Of a stretch of 15,385 nucleotides of DNA, positions 7,614-14,004 are shown in pieces. The DNA is from DATKUA01 sp965602675 (GTDB taxonomy: Bacteria; Acidobacteriota; DATKUA01): assembly GCA_965602675.1 (NCBI GenBank), contig CBFCZO010000080.1:1-15385 (forward strand), written 5' to 3'. The notes below the pieces were generated by a model that worked only from the letters and a program-made list of their open reading frames with translations, made no database searches and had not been told where the DNA came from. The translations under genes were made by a program, and so were the position numbers. Position 1 is the stretch's first letter, and every line of letters begins with the position of its first letter.

Positions 7614-7655
7614 CAACGGCAATATAACAAAAGTGGGGAAAATAAACTACAGAAT

Positions 7656-8390
7656 TCAAAGCAGCCCGCGCTGCGCCATGCCCTTCAGGACCATCTCGAC
7701 AATATGCGGTGGCGTGAATCGGCTGTTGTTGATGACTAGGTCGAATTCCTCGCTGCTGCCCGACCTCTGATCGAAGTGATATTTGAAAAACTCGTTGCGC
7801 ACCTTGTCCATCGATTTGAGATGTTTCAACGCCACGGCGGCACTGGCCAACTCCTGGTCCACCAGGATGCGCGAGCACCGCCACTCGACCGGAGCGACGA
7901 TCTGGACGTGAAACCCGTTGTCCATTTCGGAGCAGAGCCGAAATCCGCCGCGTCCAATGATCACCGCGTAACCGTGCCAGGCGAGGCTCTTGATCACCCG
8001 CGCGGTCCTGATGAAGATCTTGTCGCGCGAAGGCAGCTTTAACACCATGTCGCGCAGGAACTCCTCAAAGGCGAAGCGATGCTCCGAGGTCATCGACCTC
8101 ACTATCCTGTCGGAGATCTCCTCATCGCGAGCCACAAGCTCCACCAGGCTGCGGTCGTAGACATCCCAGAGATACTCCGGACCGGAGTGCTCGTTCAACT
8201 TCTCCGCCAGGCCGCTGGCCACCTCGAATGCATCGCAGCCGTACTGACGCGAGATCGTCACAAACGGCCGCACTTTCTTGCTCTCGCTCGGATAATGAAA
8301 CTTGCGGATGGAATCGACCATTCCGGCGATGCGGTCGTCCACCTCCTTGGTCACCCAATTCTTCACGGCATGCACCCTACATAATTGCAT
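7656..8390 (-). CDS. Cytidylate-kinase-like family protein
   Basis: This 244-aa protein of the cytidylate-kinase-like family (the Cytidylate_kin2 type) has no proven activity. Visible motifs: FVTISRQYG (43-51), replacing the usual P-loop region, WDVYDR (75-80), IIGRGG (144-149), the lid-like RNEFFKYHF (198-206), and FDLVINNSRF (216-225), which is the conserved C-terminal strand of the family. In better-known members the ISR motif is followed by a glycine-rich GSGG-type loop; here it reads GCDA and no P-loop lysine is evident, so phosphate binding may be weak or altered. The start is ambiguous. ATG 8390 lacks a ribosome site. GTG 8366 has AGGG 8 nt upstream and would give 236 aa. It is first in the operon with lptE, holA and the S41 protease; a link to envelope or lipid metabolism is inference only. 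Confidence 0.82.
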   Translation of the reverse strand: MQLCRVHAVKNWVTKEVDDRIAGMVDSIRKFHYPSESKKVRPFVTISRQYGCDAFEVASGLAEKLNEHSGPEYLWDVYDRSLVELVARDEEISDRIVRSMTSEHRFAFEEFLRDMVLKLPSRDKIFIRTARVIKSLAWHGYAVIIGRGGFRLCSEMDNGFHVQIVAPVEWRCSRILVDQELASAAVALKHLKSMDKVRNEFFKYHFDQRSGSSEEFDLVINNSRFTPPHIVEMVLKGMAQRGLL

Positions 8391-8413
8391 TTACTGGAGA
8401 CAGCTCTGATTAA

Positions 8414-8442
8414 AATGTACTTTGAGCATTGCCTATAGGCAA
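8414..8442 (-). promoter_or_regulatory. Candidate promoter of the kinase-lptE-holA-protease operon
   Basis: On the minus strand, TTGCCT (8442-8437), a 17-nt spacer and TACATT (8419-8414). The -35 box lies inside a perfect palindrome (8429-8442), so a repressor bound there would block this promoter. Confidence 0.4.
8429..8442. promoter_or_regulatory. Perfect 14-bp palindrome, candidate operator
   Basis: TTGCCTATAGGCAA reads identically on both strands. It sits in the 164-bp divergent region between the minus-strand kinase operon and the plus-strand amidohydrolase operon, overlapping the candidate -35 of the former and 57 nt upstream of the -35 of the latter. No regulator gene is adjacent and the binding protein is unknown. 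Confidence 0.4.
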
Positions 8443-8498
8443 GCCTCCCGCCTGACAGCCCCTTTCGGTCACTGCTCCCGGCGGTTTCACGGCATTCA

Positions 8499-8527
8499 TT
8501 GCGTAATTACGTGGTGTAACTTAGAAT
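8499..8527 (+). promoter_or_regulatory. Candidate sigma70-type promoter of the amidohydrolase-macrodomain operon
   Basis: TTGCGT (8499-8504), a 17-nt spacer and TAGAAT (8522-8527). The predicted start near 8534 leaves a leader of about 20 nt containing a GGGGGGAG ribosome site (8543-8550). Confidence 0.55.
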
Positions 8528-8554
8528 TCACTGATCCACCTTGGGGGGAGAAAC

Positions 8555-9811
8555 ATGCCTACTTTACCCAAAAAACTAACTTTACTGCTCGTTCTGCTCG
8601 CGCCGGCCGCCCTCTGTTTTGCAGAGGAGATCATCGCCATCCGCGGCGGAACGGTACTCACCGTCACCAACGGCACCATCGAGAACGGCACCGTACTAAT
8701 CCGAGACGGTAAGATTGCCGCTGTCGGCGTCGACGTCGCGATTCCCGACGGCGCCGTAATCATCGATGCGACGGGTAAGTTCGTTTTGCCCGGGATCATC
8801 GATTCCCACAGCCACATCGCTCTCGGTGGCGACATCAACGAAGCCACTTCGCCCACCACGGCCCAGGTCCGCATGGCCGATGTCATCGTGCCCGATTCCT
8901 ACGCCATCTACCAGGCACTCGCCGGTGGCGTCACTGCAGCCAAGCTGATGCACGGCTCGGCCAACGTCATCGGCGGCCTCAACGCCACGGTCAAGCTGAA
9001 GTACCGAGGCAAGGTCGAGGAAATGCTCATCCCCGGCGTGCGCCAGCAACTGAAGATGGCTCTGGGCGAAAATCCCAAACGCCTTTATGGCAGCAAAGGT
9101 CGCATGCCTTCGACGCGCATGGGCATCTTCGCCCTTCTGCGGCAGAAACTCCTCGACGCCCAACATTACAAGGCGGGCTGGGAGGCCTACCGCAAGAAGC
9201 TGGAAGAGGGCAAGGAGGCCGCGCAGCCCAAGCGCGATCTCGAGTTGGACATGCTTGTCGACCTGCTCGATCACAAGATCACTATCGACTGCCACTGCTA
9301 CGTCCACCAGGAAATCGTCGCCCTGCTGAAAATCGCCGACGAGTTCGATCTGCCTCTCCTCTGCCTCAGCCACGCCTTTGGTGCCTACAAGGTCCGCGAC
9401 GAGATCGCCAAACGCGGCGTCAGCGTCCTCACCCACACCGACTGGTGGGGATACAAGTGGGAGGCCTTCGACGCCATCCCCTACGCGCCCGGTATGCTGA
9501 TGCGGGAGGGCATCAACGTGACCATCTGCAGCGACAGCGGCGATGTCATGCGCCGCCTCTTCCGTGAGGCTGCAAAGGTCGTCCGCTACTGCGGTATCAG
9601 CGACGATCAAGCGCTGGCGTTGATCACCATCAACGCCGCAAAAGCGCTCGAAATCGACGACCGCTGCGGCTCACTGGAAGTCGGCAAGGACGGCGATGTC
9701 GCGATCTTCAACCGCCATCCGCTCGACGGCCTCACCAAATGCGTCATGACGCTGATCGAGGGGAAAGTGATGTTCGATATCAACGCGCCCAAGACGGCCC
9801 TGGACCGCTGA
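8555..9811 (+). CDS. Exported amidohydrolase, imidazolonepropionase-like, metal site intact
   Basis: This is a 418-aa metal-dependent hydrolase of the amidohydrolase superfamily. A signal peptide covers 1-23 (KK start, Leu/Ala core, CFA-EE cleavage), so it acts in the periplasm. The composite N- and C-terminal beta sandwich is seen as GGTVLTVTNGTIENGTVLIRDGKI (31-54) and GSLEVGKDGDVAIFNRHPL (372-390). Candidate metal ligands are present: His85 and His87 in DSHSH, His247 in DCHCYVH, His273 in LSHAFGAYK, and Asp327 in CSDSGD. KMALGENPKR (167-176) and PSTRMG (185-190) are characteristic of the exported subgroup often annotated as imidazolonepropionase-related. The substrate is unknown; peptides or cyclic amides are plausible. 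The start is supported by a GGGGGGAG site. It is the first gene of a five-gene operon; the next gene is a paralogue with a degraded active site. Confidence 0.9.
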   Translation: MPTLPKKLTLLLVLLAPAALCFAEEIIAIRGGTVLTVTNGTIENGTVLIRDGKIAAVGVDVAIPDGAVIIDATGKFVLPGIIDSHSHIALGGDINEATSPTTAQVRMADVIVPDSYAIYQALAGGVTAAKLMHGSANVIGGLNATVKLKYRGKVEEMLIPGVRQQLKMALGENPKRLYGSKGRMPSTRMGIFALLRQKLLDAQHYKAGWEAYRKKLEEGKEAAQPKRDLELDMLVDLLDHKITIDCHCYVHQEIVALLKIADEFDLPLLCLSHAFGAYKVRDEIAKRGVSVLTHTDWWGYKWEAFDAIPYAPGMLMREGINVTICSDSGDVMRRLFREAAKVVRYCGISDDQALALITINAAKALEIDDRCGSLEVGKDGDVAIFNRHPLDGLTKCVMTLIEGKVMFDINAPKTALDR

Positions 9812-9822
9812 GGAGACCCGAA

Positions 9823-11106
9823 ATGAGAAGAAAAGCGATCTTCCTGACCGCTGTAATCGCGATGCTGATGGTCTCCACGGCGTATGCGGAGACCGTCGCC
9901 ATCATCAACGGCAACATTATCGTCGGCAACGGCACCGTTATCGAGAACGGAACGCTGCTGATCGAGGACGGCCTGATCAAGGCGATCGGGGCCGATGTCG
10001 AGATTCCCGACGGCGCCACTCTCATCGACGCCGGAGGCATGCGCGTCCTGCCCGGCTTCATCGATCCATGCACCACTGTGGGAATGGTTGAGGTTCGCGC
10101 CGCTCAAATGACGAACGACACCAACGAGGCCACGCTGACCGCCACACCACACATGCGCGCCGCCGAAGCGATCAATCCCGATTCTTCGGTCATACCAGTG
10201 ACCCGCAACGCAGGCATAACGACCGTGCTGGTCGTGCCCGGCAACTCGAATCCGATCAACGGCCAGGCGGCGGTCATCAACCTTTGCGGCCGGACGGTCG
10301 ACGAGATGCTGATCGCCGACGGCGTCGCACAGGTCTTCAACCTTACACAGCGGGCCCAGAGACGCGACAGCTATCCGTCGACACGCATGGGCGTGTTCGC
10401 CTTTGTCCGCCAGACCCTTTATGACGCCCGGAGCTATGCTGAGCAGTCAGCCAAAACAGCCTCGGAGGACGAAGAAAGTCAGGGCGACGACGAGCGAAAA
10501 CAGCCCCGCAAGCGCGACCTGGCCAAGGAAGCGCTGATCCCTGTCCTCAAAGGCGATGTTCCCGTGATCGCCGAAGCGAGGACGATTCAGGAGATCCGCG
10601 CCGCGCTCGCCATCGCTAAGGAATTCAACCTAAGAATGATCCTGCTGAATCCCGCTCACGCCTACAAGATGCTCGACGAGATCAAGCAAAGCGGATATCC
10701 GGTTCTCCTCGGAAACACCTTTAATTTCCCCGGCGATACCGAGCCCTACGATTGCTATTATTCGCTGGCCACCAAAATTCACGAGGCCGGCATTCCCTTT
10801 GCTTTCACAACCGGCTCGGCCCACAGCGTCCGCAACCTGGCAGAGCACGCTTCGATGGCGGTCACCTTCGGACTGCCTCCGGCTGCCGCGCTCGAGGCGC
10901 TGACCATCCGCCCCGCAGAAGTCCTCGCCATCGCTGACAAGGTCGGGACTCTGGAGGTCGGCAAGGTCGCCAACGTTGCCGTCTGGGACGGCTGCCCGCT
11001 GCAGCTCAAGAGCCATGTCGTCCGCCTCCTGATCAAGGGAAAAGATGTCCCCCTGGTCAGCCGTCAGGAAATGCTGAGGGACAAATTCGAGGATATCGGT
11101 AAATGA
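9823..11106 (+). CDS. Exported amidohydrolase paralogue lacking metal ligands (probable pseudoenzyme)
   Basis: This 427-aa protein has a signal peptide (1-22, STAYA-ET). It aligns with the preceding gene product along most of its length: NGTVIENGTLLIEDGLIKAIGADVEIPDGA, PGFID, PSTRMGVFAF and GTLEVGKVANVAVWDGCPL. The ligands are gone. The DSHSH motif is DPCTT (Cys83, Thr85), the third-ligand His position is Glu251 in IAEARTIQEI, the LSHAF position is LLNPA, and the SDSGD Asp is Gly331 in TTGSAH. It also has a charged insertion at about 210-232. The reading frame is intact and in operon context, so this is not a decayed pseudogene but probably a non-catalytic partner or binding protein. ATG 9823 has GAGGAG 7 nt upstream, 11 nt after the previous stop. 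Its stop overlaps the next start (ATGA). Confidence 0.88.
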   Translation: MRRKAIFLTAVIAMLMVSTAYAETVAIINGNIIVGNGTVIENGTLLIEDGLIKAIGADVEIPDGATLIDAGGMRVLPGFIDPCTTVGMVEVRAAQMTNDTNEATLTATPHMRAAEAINPDSSVIPVTRNAGITTVLVVPGNSNPINGQAAVINLCGRTVDEMLIADGVAQVFNLTQRAQRRDSYPSTRMGVFAFVRQTLYDARSYAEQSAKTASEDEESQGDDERKQPRKRDLAKEALIPVLKGDVPVIAEARTIQEIRAALAIAKEFNLRMILLNPAHAYKMLDEIKQSGYPVLLGNTFNFPGDTEPYDCYYSLATKIHEAGIPFAFTTGSAHSVRNLAEHASMAVTFGLPPAAALEALTIRPAEVLAIADKVGTLEVGKVANVAVWDGCPLQLKSHVVRLLIKGKDVPLVSRQEMLRDKFEDIGK

Positions 11107-12731
11107 TTTTAAAACTCAGACTACTTTTAATAACGCTGCTTGCCGCGGCGCTGATCCTCCTCCCCGCCTGCGCGGCAAGGCGGCCGGCGGAGCAACAACA
11201 ACCGTTCGACTTCGACCTGCTGATCGTCAACGGCACAGTCGTCGACGGCTCCGGAGGCCCGCCCGAGCGGATTGATGTCGGCATCAAGGGCGATACCATC
11301 GCTGCCGTCGGGGACCTCGATGGCACCACCGCGCACCGGATCATCGACGCCGCCGGACTCCACGTGATGCCGGGCATCATCGACGTTCACAGCCACGCCG
11401 ACTACGAACTGGCCGAGATACCCGACGCCCCCAATCTCATCCGCCAGGGAATCACAACGCTCGTCACCGGCAACTGCGGCGGCTCTGAGTACCCCGTCGG
11501 GGAGTACTTCACAAAGCTCGAGGAAATAGGAATAGCGCCCAACGTCGCGCTCCTCGTCGGCCACAACACAGTCCGCCGTCAGGTGATGGGCATGGAAGCC
11601 CGCAAGGCGACCGCCGAAGAGCTCGAGGCAATGAAAAAGCTCGTGCGCGCAGGAATGGAAGAAGGCGCGGTCGGCCTTTCCACCGGCCTCAAGTACGCTC
11701 CCGGCACCTGGGCCGGCACCGACGAGGTGGTCGAACTTTCCAAGGTTGCCGCCGAATTCAAAGGGCTTTACGCCACACACATGCGCGACGAGGGACGAGG
11801 CGTCGTCGACTCCGTGCGCGAAACTATCGAGATAGGCCGCCGTGCCGGGCTGCCGGTGCAGATCTCCCACCACAAGATCGCCAGCCGCGACCTCTGGGGT
11901 GCCAGCACGCAGACGCTCGCGCTGGTCGACAGCGCCGTCAAGGAGGGCATCACCGTCTACCTCGACCAGTACCCCTACCCGGCCACCAGCACCGGCCTGA
12001 CCGTCCTTTTCCCACCCTGGTGCCTCGCCGGGGGTCGGGAAGATCTTAATGCCCGGCTCAAAAATACCGAGCAGCGACAAAAGATCGCCGAAGGAATCAT
12101 CGACAACATCCTCCACGATCGCGGCGGCTCCGATCCCTCCAACATCCTCATCGCGCACTGCTCCGCGCGGCCCGAGGCAGAGGGAAAAAACATCGCCGAG
12201 CTGCTGCAGGCCCAGGGGCACGAAGTCAGCCTCGAGGAAGCGGCCGAGATCATCATGGAAATCCAGGCTCAAGGCGGAGCCCAGGCCATCTACCGCTGCC
12301 TCGCCGACGAGGACATCGAGCGCATCATGCGCCACCCGCTCACCATGATCGCCACCGACAGCCACATCTGCCAATACGGCGTCGGCGTCCCCCATCCGCG
12401 CAATTACGGCACATTCCCCCGCGTCCTCGGTCACTACACCCGGGAAAAAGGAATCCTCTCTCTCCGGGATGCGGTCAAGAAGATGACTTCGATCCCCGCG
12501 CAGGCCTTCTTCCTCTTTGGGCGTGGAGTGATCACGCCAACCTTCAAAGCCGATATCGTCATCTTCAATGCCGACACAGTCTCCGATACCGCCACCTGGA
12601 CAGAGCCGCACCAGTACCCGACCGGGATTGAATACGTCATCATCAACGGCACCGTTGTCGTCGACGACGGCAGGCAGCTCGATGTGCGCCCGGGAAAGGT
12701 ACTGCGCCACCGACCGTTTGAAAGAAAGTGA
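11103..12731 (+). CDS. N-acyl-D-amino-acid deacylase (D-aminoacylase) family lipoprotein
   Basis: This is a 542-aa amidohydrolase of the D-aminoacylase / N-acyl-D-glutamate deacylase family, which removes acyl groups from N-acyl-D-amino acids or acts on D-containing dipeptides. Motifs: DVHSHAD (His96, His98), GNCG (bridging Cys125), ATHMRDE (His226), SHHK (His256/257), ATDS (Asp419) and HPRNYGTFPRVL (431-442), a signature near the active site of the family. A lipoprotein signal ends at LPAC (Cys23); Ala at +2 predicts outer-membrane rather than inner-membrane retention. Start and stop codons overlap the neighbours: ATGA with the upstream gene and GTGA with a possible GTG start of the downstream gene. 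The exact substrate is unknown; turnover of D-amino-acid peptides from cell wall or detritus is inference. Confidence 0.9.
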   Translation: MILKLRLLLITLLAAALILLPACAARRPAEQQQPFDFDLLIVNGTVVDGSGGPPERIDVGIKGDTIAAVGDLDGTTAHRIIDAAGLHVMPGIIDVHSHADYELAEIPDAPNLIRQGITTLVTGNCGGSEYPVGEYFTKLEEIGIAPNVALLVGHNTVRRQVMGMEARKATAEELEAMKKLVRAGMEEGAVGLSTGLKYAPGTWAGTDEVVELSKVAAEFKGLYATHMRDEGRGVVDSVRETIEIGRRAGLPVQISHHKIASRDLWGASTQTLALVDSAVKEGITVYLDQYPYPATSTGLTVLFPPWCLAGGREDLNARLKNTEQRQKIAEGIIDNILHDRGGSDPSNILIAHCSARPEAEGKNIAELLQAQGHEVSLEEAAEIIMEIQAQGGAQAIYRCLADEDIERIMRHPLTMIATDSHICQYGVGVPHPRNYGTFPRVLGHYTREKGILSLRDAVKKMTSIPAQAFFLFGRGVITPTFKADIVIFNADTVSDTATWTEPHQYPTGIEYVIINGTVVVDDGRQLDVRPGKVLRHRPFERK

Positions 12732-12742
12732 GTGGAAACACG

Positions 12743-13123
12743 ATGAAGCAGTACAAAATCGGCTCTGAAATCAACGTCAATCTCCGTATCGAAGGCATCG
12801 GCGAGGCAACCGTCTTGCTCGACGACGTCGCCGCAAGGGCGGTCAGGTTAACCGACGGCCGCCAAGAGCCAATCGAGATCAACGGCAAGATAGTGGCGAC
12901 CGAAATCGATGGCACCGCCAAAAAAATAACCGTGATCCTCTGGACTTTCGGCCTCGAGCCGGGCCGCTACCGAATCCTCAGCCTGCCACTCGGCGGTATC
13001 GGCGAGCGGATAAATATCGATCTCGACGCGCGCGGCAACGCGCTTGATTTCGAACTCTACACCGAACCGCGGCTGGCCGACTGCGAAATAGGCGATATCG
13101 AGGCAAGCCTCGGAGAGAAATGA
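12743..13123 (+). CDS. Conserved-looking small protein of unknown function, beta-rich
   Basis: This 126-aa protein is not recognised. It has no signal peptide or membrane span and is predicted cytoplasmic. The pattern of alternating hydrophobic residues (INVNLRIEG, ATVLLDDV, KKITVILWTFGLEPGRYRILSLPLGG, INIDLDARG, LDFELYTE) suggests an all-beta sandwich, perhaps Ig-like. A single Cys is near the C-terminus. It lies between the D-aminoacylase and the macrodomain gene and overlaps the macrodomain start as ATGA. ATG 12743 is proposed; GTG 12728 (overlapping the upstream stop as GTGA) would add five residues. Codon use resembles its neighbours, and the tight overlaps support a real gene. Confidence 0.75.
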   Translation: MKQYKIGSEINVNLRIEGIGEATVLLDDVAARAVRLTDGRQEPIEINGKIVATEIDGTAKKITVILWTFGLEPGRYRILSLPLGGIGERINIDLDARGNALDFELYTEPRLADCEIGDIEASLGEK

Positions 13124-13662
13124 TGCATAAGCAAATCATCAACGGCAGGACATTGGAACTGGTGCAGGGCGATATCACCAACCAGAAGGTGGATGCAATC
13201 GTCAATGCCGCCAATTCGGCTCTGGCGGGAGGTGGCGGTGTCGACGGAGCAATCCATCGCGCCGGCGGGCCGTCCATTATGGAGGAATGCCGCAACATCG
13301 GCGGCTGCCCAACGGGCTCGGCGGTTGCCACCGGAGCCGGAAACCTCGGAGCGAAAAGTGTTTTCCACGCTGTCGGTCCCATCTGGCGAGGCGGCGGCAG
13401 AGGCGAGCCGGAACTGCTGGCCGGAGCCTACGCCGCCTGCCTTAAAATTGCATCCGATTCAGGCTACCGTTCCATCGCCTTCCCCTCGATCAGCACCGGA
13501 GCCTACGGCTATCCGGTCGAAGCTGCCGCGAAGATCGCTCTGCAGACCGCGGCCGACTTTCTCCGAGAGGAATCGTCCATCGAGCTCGTCCGCTTTGTCC
13601 TCTTTGATTCCGCCACGCTCGCTGCCTACGCCGAGGCTCTGAAGCAGTTTCATTCCTCATAA
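13120..13662 (+). CDS. Macrodomain protein, ADP-ribose-binding (MacroD/YmdB type)
   Basis: This 180-aa single macrodomain binds ADP-ribose; members of this subclass remove O-acetyl groups from O-acetyl-ADP-ribose or ADP-ribose from acidic residues. Motifs in order: QGDIT (16-20, adenine-binding Asp18), VNAANSAL (28-35, catalytic-loop Asn32), GGGGVDGAIHRAGG (37-50, with Asp42), and the phosphate loop SISTGAYGYP (123-132). There is no signal peptide, so it is cytoplasmic. Its ATG overlaps the previous stop, so it is translationally coupled to the orphan protein. It is the last gene before the terminator-like hairpin at 13732. Function here is unknown: no ADP-ribosyltransferase, sirtuin or NAD gene is nearby. 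Confidence 0.92.
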   Translation: MMHKQIINGRTLELVQGDITNQKVDAIVNAANSALAGGGGVDGAIHRAGGPSIMEECRNIGGCPTGSAVATGAGNLGAKSVFHAVGPIWRGGGRGEPELLAGAYAACLKIASDSGYRSIAFPSISTGAYGYPVEAAAKIALQTAADFLREESSIELVRFVLFDSATLAAYAEALKQFHSS

Positions 13663-13696
13663 ATGAACAAATGACGGCGTAAATTAACGTTTATTC

Positions 13697-13725
13697 TTGA
13701 CTTATTTTTTATCCGGAATTAGATT
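13697..13725 (+). promoter_or_regulatory. Candidate sigma70-type promoter upstream of the C25-like gene
   Basis: TTGACT (13697-13702), a 17-nt spacer and TAGATT (13720-13725) in an AT-rich stretch that stands out from the GC-rich surroundings. The predicted +1 is about 13732, exactly where the terminator-like stem begins. Confidence 0.55.
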
Positions 13726-13731
13726 TTAATT

Positions 13732-13785
13732 GGTGCCCGCCGGCGGGCTAAGGGGTTTTCAAGAGCCGGCTTGGGCGCCTTTTTT
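13732..13785 (+). terminator. Intrinsic terminator or attenuator with competing hairpin
   Basis: GGTGCCCGCCGGC (13732-13744) pairs with GCCGGC plus GGGCGCC (13765-13779), with a TT bulge and one wobble, followed by six T (13780-13785). The 5' arm also belongs to a perfect palindrome GCCCGCCGGCGGGC (13735-13748), which can form its own small hairpin and would compete with the long stem. It may simply end the macrodomain operon, or act as an attenuator for transcripts from the promoter just upstream. Confidence 0.6.
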
Positions 13786-14004
13786 CATCTACCTCCAGAT
13801 CGCGCCTGCAACTCGACACGAGAGATCGATCTACACCGTGACGACTGCGAACTTGGTTACGCAACGGAACTGACACCGAATCTCGCCGCACATCAGTTAT
13901 CCGAAAGGTCGCTTTTATCTCCATCCGAAAGGGGGTGGTATCGGCCGATGAATGCCTAGGCGGAAGTGTCGACAGATTTTCCATCAACAACGGAGGTGCA
14001 ATTT

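Larger units (their letters stand above)
13663..14004 (+). other. 342-bp non-coding gap with promoter, terminator-like stem and palindromic leader
   Basis: No gene is supported here. It contains a promoter (13697-13725) and a terminator-like hairpin (13732-13785). The leader of about 220 nt that follows holds a hairpin CCATCC/GGGTGG (13921-13926 with 13933-13938, loop GAAAGG), the palindrome ATCGGCCGAT (13940-13949), GCCTAGGC (13954-13961) and GTCGAC (13968-13973). The stretch ATCCGAAAGG occurs twice, near 13900 and at 13923. The ribosome site for the next gene, GGAGG, is at 13992-13996. No known riboswitch class was recognised. Confidence 0.55.

Noticed and set aside
9823..11106. Calling the second amidohydrolase a pseudogene
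   Set aside because: The frame is intact for 427 codons, with signal peptide, ribosome site and coupled overlaps; loss is confined to metal ligands, which fits a pseudoenzyme rather than gene decay.
11127..12710. 527-codon open frame on the minus strand opposite the D-aminoacylase
   Set aside because: Same reason: the plus frame has full D-aminoacylase motifs and a lipobox, while the antisense translation shows no motif or start context.
13940..13976. Partial resemblance to a glycine riboswitch 3' half (AGGC..AAG..GACAG) and to the 5' end of 23S rRNA (GATGAATGCC)
   Set aside because: The paired elements expected on the 5' side and the conserved cores are missing; the match is limited to short common words.
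13748..13990. 80-codon minus-strand ORF in the gap before the C25-like gene
   Set aside because: It runs through the terminator-like stem, has low-complexity basic composition and no recognisable domain; the region is better explained as leader.
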